The notes under the pieces are model-generated. The model had not been told where the DNA came from. It saw only the letters and a program-made list of their open reading frames with translations, and did not search any database. Below are positions 1-8,618 of a DNA stretch of 64,000 nt, one piece after another; position 1 is the stretch's first letter; the number at the start of each line of letters is the position of its first letter. Source of the stretch: Vibrio methylphosphonaticus (GTDB lineage: Bacteria > Pseudomonadota > Gammaproteobacteria > Enterobacterales > Vibrionaceae). The translations under genes and the position numbers were made by a program. The DNA lies in assembly GCF_023634655.1 (NCBI RefSeq), contig NZ_JAMKMS010000019.1:1-64000 (forward strand), written 5' to 3'.

Positions 1-2
1 TG

Positions 3-92
3 TCCAAAACCTTGCTAGTGCCGTTGGTATTTAGACCAAAGGATGAAGTTCCGCAAATGAGGAGTGACGAAGTGTTTCCGCCAAAATACTGA
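3..92 (+). CDS. Possible C-terminal end of a gene cut by the window edge
   Basis: An open frame runs from the first bases to a TGA at 90-92 and would encode about 29 residues ending in a charged, proline-rich tail (…VFPPKY). A stem-loop with a T-run follows at 181-208, as expected downstream of a plus-strand gene. The fragment is too short to identify a family. It could also be chance reading through non-coding sequence. Confidence 0.3.
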   Translation, partial: SKTLLVPLVFRPKDEVPQMRSDEVFPPKY

Positions 93-180
93 AAGTTACT
101 TTCTTACCGTTAGTTCTTGGTTAACTTCGCTGATTCACAAATATATCAATTTATGGTCATTTCAACCAAATTTGTAGAAT

Positions 181-208
181 AAGGGTCGCTTTTTAGCGGC
201 CCTTTTTT
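181..208 (+). terminator. Rho-independent terminator
   Basis: GGGTCGCT (183-190) pairs with AGCGGCCC (195-202) across a four-T loop, with one G-T pair, and is followed by TTTTTT. It lies between the putative upstream plus-strand gene and the convergent hydantoinase cassette. Confidence 0.75.
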
Positions 209-305
209 GCTCGAATAATAGCAAATGGCGACAGTGAAATAATTTTTACCTTGCTCAAAATAGGCCAAGTGCATAAACACTATGAACAATGAATAAAGTT
301 AGAGG

Positions 306-1892
306 TTAGAACGTGGCCATCTTGATATGTCCAGCAGCTTTGATCTTAACGTGAACCATATTGCCTTGTAGGTAGCTTAATGGAATCTCGCTGCGTTCAA
401 TGATCGCGACATTATCGCTGCATGCGCCAGCTTCAATCGCCAGTTGCTTTGATTGCGCTTCCAAGCCCTTTAAGGTTTCTTCACGTGATGCTGGGTCAAT
501 CGGTACGATCTTATCGAACTGGCCTGATATTTCACCCAGCGCAACACCAATCGCATTCGCTACTTCAAAGTGTTCAGGGCGAACCACTTGGCTTACACCT
601 TCAAAATGATCTGGGAATAGGGCACTGCCGCCACCAACCATGATTACGGGTACACTCGCTGCAGAGGTCTTCATCTTATCGATGCCTTCTTCAACATCCG
701 TTACCATTTGTTGGTAAACCTTGCTTGCTTGTTCGCCTGAAATACCAATCTCATCACTCAGTTGATGTTCTGCCTGCCACTGCATTTGACCTGTTTTGAG
801 TGCGATATCGGTAAGCGTAAGTTCATCACCGCCAAAGCTACGCGCCGTTTGCGTTAGAGTGTGACCAACACTTTCAGGGCCTAGCTCTATACGCTGTTGT
901 TCAAAGCGAACCTTGGTACCACCACCAATGGCTAACGCCAAAATATCAGGCATACGGAAGTTGGTTCTCACTTCGCCGATTTCTACCGCGAGGCTCGATT
1001 CTCTTGGGTAACCGTGAGTCAGCACACCAATATCAGACGTAGTTCCGCCTACATCGACCACAATCGCGTCTTTTAACTTAGTTAAGTGACTCGCTCCACG
1101 AATCGAGTTTGTTGGCCCACAAGCCACGGTAAGAATCGGATACATCAATGCGAATTGCTGCGACATCAGTGTGCCGTCGTTCTGACCGAAATAAGGCGTG
1201 GTGTGGATGTCATGATTGATGAGTGCATTACAAAAGCCGTCAACGAATCGTTTTGCTGTACCTTGCAGAGCCGCATTGAGGATAGTCGCGTTTTCACGCT
1301 CTAAAAGCCCTAAGCTGCCCACTTTATGGGATAACGATAGGTTCACGCCTGGAAGTTCTTTCTGAATCCACTCTGCTGCTTGAAGCTCCTGGTCGCCATT
1401 GACGGGAGAGAACACTCCGCAGATAGCAATGGAATCCACTTGGCCTTTCATTTTCTGGCAAAGCTTGCGGATCTCAGATTCTTGGATGTCGGCAATTAAC
1501 TGGCCGTCATATTCATAGCCGCCGTGTGCTTGGTAGAAGTGCTCCCCAAGCAGTGTTTGCCAAGCTTTGCTCCAACCACAGAGTGGCGGAACACTATCGC
1601 CACTTGGAAGCGCTAAGCGAATCATCCCGACTCTGTCTAAGCCTTTTCGTTCAACGATTGCGTTGGTGCATTGAGTCGTGCCAAGCATCGCATGTTTCAC
1701 TTGCTGACCATCAATGTTTGCTTGGCTTAATAGCGCAGCTATCGCGTTATCAATGCCGGTTGAAATGTCATGTGTGGTTGCGGTTTTTACTTTGGCAATC
1801 ACATTTAGGTCTGCGTCGAGCAGCACACCGTCGGTATTGGTGCCACCTACGTCAATGCCAAGGCGGCAGTAATCAAGCGTAATGTTTGTCAT
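306..1892 (-). CDS. Hydantoinase/oxoprolinase family protein (HyuA-type)
   Basis: A 528-residue cytosolic protein of the hydantoinase/5-oxoprolinase ATPase family. The N-terminal phosphate-binding loop LGIDVGGTNTDG is at residues 11-22, a second acidic-glycine loop VVDVGGTTSDIG at about 278-289, and a late glycine-rich loop VGGGSALFP lies in the last quarter. Together these give the actin/hexokinase-like ATPase fold. Family members cleave cyclic amide or imide rings with ATP. The substrate cannot be read from sequence. The DUF917 gene ends only 4 bases upstream of this start, and a cytosine-permease-like gene precedes that, so the three form one operon for importing and opening a nitrogen heterocycle. 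The separate HyuB subunit is absent, so DUF917 may be the partner. Confidence 0.85.
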   Translation of the reverse strand: MTNITLDYCRLGIDVGGTNTDGVLLDADLNVIAKVKTATTHDISTGIDNAIAALLSQANIDGQQVKHAMLGTTQCTNAIVERKGLDRVGMIRLALPSGDSVPPLCGWSKAWQTLLGEHFYQAHGGYEYDGQLIADIQESEIRKLCQKMKGQVDSIAICGVFSPVNGDQELQAAEWIQKELPGVNLSLSHKVGSLGLLERENATILNAALQGTAKRFVDGFCNALINHDIHTTPYFGQNDGTLMSQQFALMYPILTVACGPTNSIRGASHLTKLKDAIVVDVGGTTSDIGVLTHGYPRESSLAVEIGEVRTNFRMPDILALAIGGGTKVRFEQQRIELGPESVGHTLTQTARSFGGDELTLTDIALKTGQMQWQAEHQLSDEIGISGEQASKVYQQMVTDVEEGIDKMKTSAASVPVIMVGGGSALFPDHFEGVSQVVRPEHFEVANAIGVALGEISGQFDKIVPIDPASREETLKGLEAQSKQLAIEAGACSDNVAIIERSEIPLSYLQGNMVHVKIKAAGHIKMATF

Positions 1893-1896
1893 GCGA

Positions 1897-3021
1897 TTAC
1901 CTCTTCAATGCAGACTTCAGTTGTTCAATGGTTTGATACTCGACTGTGTAGCCAAAGTAACCCGGGCCGGCGACTTCGATGCCTTTGTCAGTGCGCCATT
2001 TAGGGTCGCAAGGGTAGGCGATAAGGTCGATGCGCTGCCCGTAACGAAGTTGTTCGGTTGTGATTGGCTTGCCGGTTTCATGATCCAAGATCGAAATAAG
2101 ATCCGGTGTTGATGCCAGCAGGTTATCTTGGTTCATGTCTGCGCGGCTTGTGCCTTTGTGCGCGAGAAGCAATTCGTTTTGGAACTGCACAAACACGTTA
2201 TCGACGCCGGTATCTTCAAACTGAGCCAGCTTTTCAATCACGACACCGCCTGTTGCAAAGCCACCATCGGTTTCACGCTGTATATCAACAATTTTGCCAC
2301 TGATGATGGTATGGCCGCCAACAATGTCTAATACGGCCTGTGTGCCACTTTGATTGTTGTCGTTCGCCAGTCTAATCGCTTCACCAATCTTCATTGCTTG
2401 GGTCAGTGTTGCAGGCAGTGCACTGCGTTTTAGGTTCTGACCGTTCATTGGGTAATCGCACATTGCTGCAGAGCCGCCCATCTGCTCGGTAATTGGCCTC
2501 GCAAACCTTTCAGACCAAATACCGTCAATCGGATAAAGCGTGACGACATTGCCACGCTCGTCGGCCAATGTGTTCGGTGCAGAAGGGAGACCATCAAGAA
2601 AGAAGGTCACCATCTGAGCTTCTGGAAACGCACGTCCCATCGCATCACAATCGATCACAGGAATATTCTTTTGCGCTGCAACGAGAATTGGAATCAATGA
2701 ATTGAAGCCGCCTACTTCGATAGGAAACGTTGCCGCTACTTCAGTGCCGAGCGCTTTTTCCATCGCTTCGAAAGCAATCAACATTTGATCTTTCGAATTG
2801 AGTTTCTCTACTGCGACGGTTGGTGCGCCAATCATTGAAGAGGGCACTGTCATCCAATCGTCTTGCACGTCTTCTAAAGGAATCATGCGTACAGGGTAAT
2901 TTGCCGTTGCAATGGCTACTTTCGCCATCAAGGCACCGCTGTATGGGTCACCGCCGCCGCCAGTACCTAATACCGTCGCACCAAGCGCGATATCATCAAT
3001 CATTTGTTCAGTAATAATCAC
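1897..3021 (-). CDS. DUF917 family protein, HyuA partner
   Basis: A 374-residue soluble protein of the DUF917 family. It has the glycine-rich N-terminal loop LGTGGGGDPYSGA (residues 18-30) and a further GGHTI segment in the middle. DUF917 proteins usually sit beside HyuA-type ATPases and are thought to be an accessory or B-type half of the ring-opening enzyme, though their chemistry is not well established. It is the middle gene of the operon: 5 bases after the permease stop and 4 bases before the HyuA-like start. Such tight spacing suggests translational coupling and a physical complex. No signal peptide or membrane segment is visible. Confidence 0.8.
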   Translation of the reverse strand: MIITEQMIDDIALGATVLGTGGGGDPYSGALMAKVAIATANYPVRMIPLEDVQDDWMTVPSSMIGAPTVAVEKLNSKDQMLIAFEAMEKALGTEVAATFPIEVGGFNSLIPILVAAQKNIPVIDCDAMGRAFPEAQMVTFFLDGLPSAPNTLADERGNVVTLYPIDGIWSERFARPITEQMGGSAAMCDYPMNGQNLKRSALPATLTQAMKIGEAIRLANDNNQSGTQAVLDIVGGHTIISGKIVDIQRETDGGFATGGVVIEKLAQFEDTGVDNVFVQFQNELLLAHKGTSRADMNQDNLLASTPDLISILDHETGKPITTEQLRYGQRIDLIAYPCDPKWRTDKGIEVAGPGYFGYTVEYQTIEQLKSALKR

Positions 3022-3026
3022 AACTA

Positions 3027-4352
3027 CTATTCCTTATCACTTGAAGGAGAAAGCTTCATTAGGGCGAGGTAAATCACACCAGCGGCAAGAATGCCGTCTA
3101 ACGCCGAGATGCTGGTGAACGAAAACAGGTTGAAAAACTCTGGCGCGGTACAAGCGCTGAATGCAGTACCAAATGCCCAAGAAGCTAAGCCTTTAAACAT
3201 CCAAGCTGGAACTTGTTGGATGTTCTCAAAGCTCATTTTTGTTGAATCTAAAACATAATATTGAACGATGTAGACACCCGCGGCCGGCGCAATGGTTACG
3301 CTGAGGAGCATTAAGAAATCAGTAAATTTGTTCACCATGCCGAGCTGAGCAATACCAATACCGACGATGGTCATGATCACAACCAGAACAGGGCGCGGAA
3401 TCTTAGGTAGAACCATCGACATGCATAAGCCGCCAGAGGTCAGGTTGCTACTGTTGGTGGTCCATTGTGCGAACACCAGTACGATAATGGCCGCCATGCC
3501 TAAACCTAGGCTAAAGAAGACTTCTACTAGGTCGTCGGTACCGGTCATTTTGGTCAGGATCAACGCGATAAGAATGATGGCACTGTTGCCAACCAGAAAT
3601 CCGATACCTGCTCCTAGAATTGCATCACGACGCGTTTTGGCGTAGCGAGCAATATCAGGCGCAGCAACCGCAGCTAGAATCCAGATAGACATAACAAAAG
3701 AGATGGCTTGGCCAAGCGTTAAAGGATCGTCAATGGAAGGCGCTGCGCCCCCTTGATAATCAGCGGCCATAAACAAACCGATGGTAATCAGCGTCACCAT
3801 CAAAGGCACTGAATAGGTACTGAGTTTGCCTAAAGCACGAACGCCATAGATCGCCGTCATCATCATTAACACACTGCCGCCAATAAGAGCGGTGAGGTGG
3901 GAAATTATGATGTCGTATTTCGCCAGAGCATCGACCATGATGAAAGCGAAGAAATCAGCCTGGAATGCGAACCAGCCAACTAATGAGATGCCGTTAATGA
4001 AGCCAAGAATCTTACCGCCGTTACGGCCAAACACCGCACTGCTCACCAGCGGGGTAGACACACCAGCTTGAAAGCCAATGTTGGCACACAGCATCGCGAT
4101 GATCGCCAATAAGCCTGAACCAATAAACGTGGCAAGCAATGCGTCTTCAAAACCAATACCGCTGCTTAGGATCGAGCCGAGAAACAATCCCGAAATATCG
4201 ATGCCGATAGCCAACCAAATAAGGCTGATAACCCACCAAGATCGTTTGGCCTTCTCGGGAACGGGTTCCAATTCAAAGTCATCTATCTTTTTGTGGCTGT
4301 GTGTTGCTTCGGGTTTATTCACGTAAGCTTCTGCCGCCATAGTGCCATCCAT
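3027..4352 (-). CDS. NCS1-family nucleobase permease (CodB-like)
   Basis: A 441-residue integral membrane protein with about twelve hydrophobic segments, similar to cytosine permease CodB. The hydrophilic N-terminus (about 45 residues, ending in EKAKRSWW) is followed by helices rich in Gly and Ala, including the GWFAFQADFF segment typical of these nucleobase:cation symporters. It is the first gene of the operon with DUF917 and the HyuA-like ATPase, so it probably imports the hydantoin- or pyrimidine-like substrate. The start could be the ATG at 4352 or four codons in at 4340. It is transcribed divergently from the LysR gene at 4446. Confidence 0.85.
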   Translation of the reverse strand: MDGTMAAEAYVNKPEATHSHKKIDDFELEPVPEKAKRSWWVISLIWLAIGIDISGLFLGSILSSGIGFEDALLATFIGSGLLAIIAMLCANIGFQAGVSTPLVSSAVFGRNGGKILGFINGISLVGWFAFQADFFAFIMVDALAKYDIIISHLTALIGGSVLMMMTAIYGVRALGKLSTYSVPLMVTLITIGLFMAADYQGGAAPSIDDPLTLGQAISFVMSIWILAAVAAPDIARYAKTRRDAILGAGIGFLVGNSAIILIALILTKMTGTDDLVEVFFSLGLGMAAIIVLVFAQWTTNSSNLTSGGLCMSMVLPKIPRPVLVVIMTIVGIGIAQLGMVNKFTDFLMLLSVTIAPAAGVYIVQYYVLDSTKMSFENIQQVPAWMFKGLASWAFGTAFSACTAPEFFNLFSFTSISALDGILAAGVIYLALMKLSPSSDKE

Positions 4353-4445
4353 GCATTGTTATTCCATAAGTGTGAATAAAGCATACTTATGTATTTATTG
4401 TTAATAAATGAATATAATCAGATGTAAACATAACAAAAAACAAAT
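4353..4445. promoter_or_regulatory. Divergent promoter region of permease operon and LysR gene
   Basis: A very AT-rich 93-base spacer between two divergent starts, as expected for LysR-type autoregulation and control of the neighbouring catabolic operon. It contains imperfect ATTTATTGTTAATAAAT dyad symmetry (about 4391-4407) that could be a LysR box. No individual site can be assigned with certainty. Confidence 0.5.
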
Positions 4446-5384
4446 GTGAGTGGCAAAGTGAATTCAAACAATAAGTTAGATAAAAGAGATCTGCGGAGAT
4501 TAGAGCTTTTTTGTGAAATTGTTGAGCAAGGAGGCATCAATCAGGCGGTCGCCAGCACTGGGATTAGCCAACCTGTGCTCAGTAATCAGCTTATTGCCTT
4601 GGAAAAAAGCTTAGAATTAACATTATGCCAACGTGGACGACGTGGTTTTAAGCTGACTCACGAAGGTGAGCAAGTGTATAAATATGCGAACCAACTAAAA
4701 TCGACCTTAACTGACTTCGCTTATAAGTTACGAGGTGTACAGACAGAACTCTCTGGGCATGTGCGAATTGGATGCTTGGATAACACCGTCACTTTGCCCT
4801 ATAACCCACTTCCTAAAGCGATCGAGACGTTTTACCAACGCAGTAACAGTGTAGAGGTGAGTGTTGATGTTGGCGATTTCACTCAGTTGAATGAGAAGCT
4901 AGCAAAGAACCAGATTGATATGATGATAGTGGTTCTAGGGTCACATCAAAAATCAGCGTTTCAACATAAATACCCACTGTTTGAAGAGCACAGTTATCTG
5001 TATGCGCGCAAGGATCTGGCTGAGAAGATCATGGACAAGGATTTCTCATTGGATGGCTGTCGTATCAACATGGGCGGCTATGCCAAAGATGAGATGTTCC
5101 GATTACTGAATATTGAGCAGTACGATTCCGTAAAGCCTTTTGATGGCTGGCATGTCGAGTCGGGTGTGATTTTAACCTTGGCGGGCACACACCTGAGTTT
5201 TTTACCGTCTCACTTAATTGACCGTGGCCATTATGACCAAGCTTTGATTCCGCTTCAGCCCGAAAAGTGGAGCCTTAAAAGCCAGTTTTATGTGGTGTTG
5301 AAGCAACCTGTAGACTCCCTTTCTCCGGCCGCGCGTGCGTTTTTTGATGAGCTATATCAACCGGAAACATCGGATTTAATCTAA
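4446..5384 (+). CDS. LysR-family transcriptional regulator
   Basis: A 312-residue regulator. The N-terminal winged helix-turn-helix (residues about 14-75) includes INQAVASTGISQPVLSNQL and the following LELTLCQRGRRGFKLT wing. A periplasmic-binding-protein-like effector domain fills the rest. The start is GTG at 4446, because the ATG two bases earlier is in another frame and stops at once; a second GTG at 4458 is possible. It lies divergent from the permease-DUF917-HyuA operon and most likely controls that operon in response to the substrate or a breakdown product. Confidence 0.88.
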   Translation: MSGKVNSNNKLDKRDLRRLELFCEIVEQGGINQAVASTGISQPVLSNQLIALEKSLELTLCQRGRRGFKLTHEGEQVYKYANQLKSTLTDFAYKLRGVQTELSGHVRIGCLDNTVTLPYNPLPKAIETFYQRSNSVEVSVDVGDFTQLNEKLAKNQIDMMIVVLGSHQKSAFQHKYPLFEEHSYLYARKDLAEKIMDKDFSLDGCRINMGGYAKDEMFRLLNIEQYDSVKPFDGWHVESGVILTLAGTHLSFLPSHLIDRGHYDQALIPLQPEKWSLKSQFYVVLKQPVDSLSPAARAFFDELYQPETSDLI

Positions 5385-5466
5385 GAAAGTTTTGTCCGAA
5401 AGCTTCATAAATCTAATACATGTAGCTTTTAATATATGTCGCAACATTTCAAAAGCTCCAAGATAA

Positions 5467-5495
5467 AAGCCCTCATTGCAACGCAACGAGGGCTT
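5467..5495. terminator. Bidirectional terminator
   Basis: GCCCTC (5469-5474) pairs with GAGGGC (5488-5493), with an inner TTGC/GCAA pairing, flanked by A-rich and T-poor sequence. It lies between the convergent LysR and pyrophosphatase genes. Confidence 0.7.
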
Positions 5496-5524
5496 AAATC
5501 AAATTCCAATAACCTTACCGAAGT

Positions 5525-7084
5525 TTAATTCACAGCGTAGTGTTTTCTTGCTGCATCAAGGATCTTGTTGGCTTCCACGTCGTCGCCCCAGCCTTGCAGT
5601 TCCATGCCACCGTCTGGGCCTTTGTAGTTTTCAAACCACAGACCAACGATGTCTTGAACACCTGGATAGGCAGTGTTTAGGTCGTTTAGTGAAGTCACAT
5701 CTTTAAATGGTGAATCGTTAGTGAGAACGCCAACGAGTTTGTCGTCTTGCTCGCCATCATCTAACATTTTCATCACACCGATCAGACGTACAGGAACAAC
5801 TTCACCACGTGGAACAGACTGACCAAGAACAATCACATCTAACGGGTCGCCATCACCACCAAACTCTTTTGGCAGTGCAGTACGTGGGATAGAGCCGTAG
5901 TTACCTGGGTAGCCAAGGTAGTTGACCACGCGTGGTGCGCCTTTTTTGTGTTCCCAGACAACTTGCTTGTCATTGTCTTTACTTAGTTCCCACTTAGCGG
6001 AAGTACCCGTTGGGATCTCTACAATTGCATTAACGATGCCGTCAGCAGAAGCTGCTGGGTAATCATTAAAGCTCGAGTTTGCTTCAAGGGTAAATTGGTC
6101 TAACTGTTTTAGTGCAGGCGCTGACGCCGCTGCTAAGTCATAGCTTAAACCATTGGCGGTAGATGTTGTTTTGTAACGCAGCATGTAGTCAACCTTACCG
6201 CGCTCTTTGAACAGTTTATCGAAGCCTTTTTGGTTGTATGCGCTAAATTGACCCATTTGCTTAACCGAAAGCTTTGAACCACCAACGTTGTTGGTATCCA
6301 TAGATAAGATATGGTTGCTGACCGCATTGACTGCCTTTGCGTAACCGTCGGTAGAATTTAGATCAAAGTCTGCTGCATCAATCGCTTTACGTACTTCTTT
6401 AGACCAGTAGAACTCTAAGAACGGGACTGGCTGATTTGGCTTGTTCCAGCCCACATCACGAGAAAAGTACATCAATGAGCGGTATTGGTCGTTAGCGAAG
6501 TTGGTTAGCCCAAGAGAGGTAGGAAGTTGTTGATAGCTAATCGCTTCGCCGTTGTTATCAAACAGCCATGTATTGCCGTCTTTTGCCATTTGGTTCCAGA
6601 ACGCATCCATGTTTTTGAGGTTGCGGTAATCTTTATCAACCACCACGTTCACATTAAACGATGCGCCACCTTGCGGCATGCGGTAGAACACATTGAACGT
6701 ATGGTGACCGTCAGTCAGGTAGTATTCACCACTGGGTGCGATAACCACTGTCTTCATGTCTTGTTTACGTGCACCTGTTTCCATTTCACAGGTGAAAGTT
6801 GAAGGAATATTCGGGTGTGCTTGCTCGTTGATGCTCGCTACACCTTTTTGACCGTTGGCTTCACAGATTTCATCGAACATCTTTTCTTGGTCAAATTGGT
6901 AACGACCCAACTTGTACATAATTTGGTCATAGCCCACAGACGGTTGAGTCGGTTTTAATTCATGGAGCCCGAGGTGAATAACATTGCCTTCGGAAACATT
7001 GCCTTCAGCGACATTGCTTGCGTGAGTCGGTAAAGCGAAGATAGCCAGAGCGCCAATCGTGGCAAAAATCCCAGTCTTATTCAT
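5525..7084 (-). CDS. Secreted ParB-like / inorganic pyrophosphatase fusion protein
   Basis: A 519-residue two-domain protein with a signal peptide ending near LPTHA-S. Residues about 35-330 look like the secreted ParB/sulfiredoxin-like domain, with the motif LTDGHHTFNVFYR around 123-135 as its probable active region. Residues about 345-515 form a family I inorganic pyrophosphatase: the signature GDGDPLDVIVLG and GYPGNYGSIPRT are both present, and these acidic residues bind Mg2+ and pyrophosphate. It is predicted to be periplasmic or secreted, unlike the usual cytosolic Ppa. A small repeat, NVAEGNVSEGNV, follows the signal peptide. It is monocistronic, ending at a shared terminator with the LysR gene. 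The physiological substrate of the N-terminal domain is unknown. Confidence 0.85.
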   Translation of the reverse strand: MNKTGIFATIGALAIFALPTHASNVAEGNVSEGNVIHLGLHELKPTQPSVGYDQIMYKLGRYQFDQEKMFDEICEANGQKGVASINEQAHPNIPSTFTCEMETGARKQDMKTVVIAPSGEYYLTDGHHTFNVFYRMPQGGASFNVNVVVDKDYRNLKNMDAFWNQMAKDGNTWLFDNNGEAISYQQLPTSLGLTNFANDQYRSLMYFSRDVGWNKPNQPVPFLEFYWSKEVRKAIDAADFDLNSTDGYAKAVNAVSNHILSMDTNNVGGSKLSVKQMGQFSAYNQKGFDKLFKERGKVDYMLRYKTTSTANGLSYDLAAASAPALKQLDQFTLEANSSFNDYPAASADGIVNAIVEIPTGTSAKWELSKDNDKQVVWEHKKGAPRVVNYLGYPGNYGSIPRTALPKEFGGDGDPLDVIVLGQSVPRGEVVPVRLIGVMKMLDDGEQDDKLVGVLTNDSPFKDVTSLNDLNTAYPGVQDIVGLWFENYKGPDGGMELQGWGDDVEANKILDAARKHYAVN

Positions 7085-7380
7085 AAGTCCTTCTATATAT
7101 GGAATAAAAATTCATGCATTAAATTAATATGCAATCATGACATTAATATTTCACTTTGATAAAGAAGATGTTGCAGTCGTTCCGTGGTGGGTTAGTGATT
7201 TCGGCCTACTGATTTGGGGCTTTGCTATATCTCAGATAATCCGTTAAGTGCCCATTTAGTAAGACCTATAAACCCGTTTTGTCGATAATTCGACGCTAGC
7301 AGGTACAAAGATACTCAGAGATTGTTAAGTTCGAAGTGGTAGAGCCGTTAAATCAAGCGAAGTTTGTTTTGAAGATGTGA
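7085..7380. other. Intergenic region with no recognised gene
   Basis: About 300 bases upstream of the pyrophosphatase fusion gene, AT-rich near its start and so probably holding its promoter. I see no convincing coding frame, tRNA or repeat before the hairpin at 7381-7419. Confidence 0.5.
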
Positions 7381-7419
7381 AAAATAAGGCTGAATCATTT
7401 ATTGATTCAGCCTTATTTT
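7381..7419. terminator. Long perfect hairpin abutting the left IS6 remnant
   Basis: GGCTGAATCA (7388-7397) and TGATTCAGCC (7403-7412) pair across a five-base loop. Flanking AAAATAA and TTATTTT extend the stem to about 17 base pairs. It touches the outer end of the IS copy at 7420. A near-identical hairpin, in inverted orientation, touches the other IS copy at 13858-13890. Confidence 0.75.
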
Positions 7420-7918
7420 GGGCTTGTTGCACAGAGTACTGAGTTCAGCCATTGCGTTTTTCATTCCTAGTTGAAAACTGCCTCAACATTGAGAGGCGGT
7501 TCATGAAGGCGGATCTCTCCCGCACAAGGGATTTACGTTCATCACGGCGTAACCAGAAATCAAACTGCCCTTTGTTCAACATCCGTAATAATTCGAATTC
7601 CTGAATGGTTGACCAGGCTCGCTTTCGTATTTTAAAACCGCCAGTACCTACAACGAGTTTCTTGATGGGGGCGTGGTCGGATTCAACGCCATTATTGAGA
7701 TACTTTACTTGCCGTGACTCGACGTCCACTCGAAGTCGCCCCTCCTTCTCCAAGCGGCTAATCGAGCTCATGGGGGTGAGCCATATCAGCGAAGGCACTA
7801 TAGAATGATTTCAGGGGACAAAGTGCTTCTATTTGAATTCGGGATTGGTCATAGAATCGTTGGATTAGATGGGAAAGAAGGAATACTGAGTCTTGACGAT
7901 ATTTGTTGAAACAAGCCC
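7420..7918 (-). mobile_element. Internally deleted IS6-family element, left copy
   Basis: A 499-base element bounded by terminal inverted repeats: GGGCTTGTTGCACAG at 7420 and, read on the minus strand from 7918, GGGCTTGTTTCAACA. Inside is only the C-terminal part of an IS6-type transposase. An intact IS6 element is about 800 bases, so roughly the N-terminal two thirds of the transposase is missing. A second copy with the same internal deletion lies inverted at 13361-13857. No 8-base target duplication flanks it. Confidence 0.85.
7445..7798 (-). pseudogene. IS6-family transposase, C-terminal fragment
   Basis: A 117-residue frame whose residues from about 20 onward match the end of IS6-family transposases: RLRVDVESRQVKYLNNGVE followed by SDHAPIKK and a GGFK…A…I.E.ELL segment, which carries the last acidic residue of the DDE triad region. 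The first two catalytic aspartates and the N-terminal helix-turn-helix are missing, so it cannot be active alone. The apparent start is internal to the deleted gene. Confidence 0.8.
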
Positions 7919-8210
7919 ATTTGAATCACTTAGAGCGGCTAGGGTAAAAAAATGGGGAATCCTTTCCCAAAGCAGGGTCGGCCCATACGCCATGTTAGTC
8001 CATTCGAGTTCAATGACAGTAACAAGGAGCATTAAGCCTTGACCTGTGTATCCTACCTTTGAAATCGAGTATGAACGAATCGCATTTGTAGGATGCCGTA
8101 CTAACAATGCATTCTGTTTAAAGTGCACATTTTTCGATGGTCAGCCCACTACAGTGACTTTAAGATGATTATATTGAATTGATTAGTTTAAAACCGTCAA
8201 TTTAAAACCG
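7919..8210. other. Intergenic region, no gene recognised
   Basis: Between the left IS remnant and the glycine-zipper gene. A minus-strand frame (7865-8128) crosses the IS end and resembles nothing I know. A direct repeat of TTTAAAACCGTCAA occurs twice in tandem at about 8189-8217, touching the 3' end of the next gene. Confidence 0.4.
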
Positions 8211-8609
8211 TCAATTTAAAACATAGTAACCACGCCCTTGCATGCAATGTCTAACCACCTGGTCCTGCTGCACCTGATATTCAGTGGCTTGGTGTTTCTT
8301 TTGTGCTCCGTGTTTTAACGCACCACCAATCAAGCCAATGCCAGCACCCACTTTTGCACCATGGGTTCCACTCCCTCCCGTGATGGCGCCTCCAGCGGCC
8401 CCCAAAGCAGCCCCTTTTGCCGTTGAACCCAACATATCAGAGCCTAATGAGTCTGATTGACCGTGCTGAACTTGCTGGCTGTATTGCTGACATTCGTACA
8501 TATCGGCATGATACTGCTCCTGATTAACGTTCTGTGTATCGATAATGATATTCGCTGATGCGGTCGCGCTTAAGCAAGCGACTAGCGTTAAGATAAGCAT
8601 TTTTTTCAT
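8211..8609 (-). CDS. Secreted glycine-zipper protein
   Basis: A 132-residue protein with a signal peptide (MKKMLILTLVACLSATASA) and a central glycine-zipper stretch (about residues 62-96) of small residues at regular spacing, GAALGAAGGAITGG then GAGIGLIGGAL. Such proteins insert into or associate with the cell envelope (YMGG/Rick_17kDa-like), often in stress responses. A cysteine precedes the C-terminal GRGYYVLN. It starts 9 bases after the pdxY stop and may be co-transcribed with it, though no functional link to pyridoxal metabolism is evident. Confidence 0.7.
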   Translation of the reverse strand: MKKMLILTLVACLSATASANIIIDTQNVNQEQYHADMYECQQYSQQVQHGQSDSLGSDMLGSTAKGAALGAAGGAITGGSGTHGAKVGAGIGLIGGALKHGAQKKHQATEYQVQQDQVVRHCMQGRGYYVLN

Positions 8610-8618
8610 GGTTACTCC

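Noticed and set aside
7865-8128. Minus-strand frame of 87 codons across the left IS end
   Set aside because: It straddles the IS boundary, shows no recognisable domain and lacks a clear ribosome binding site.
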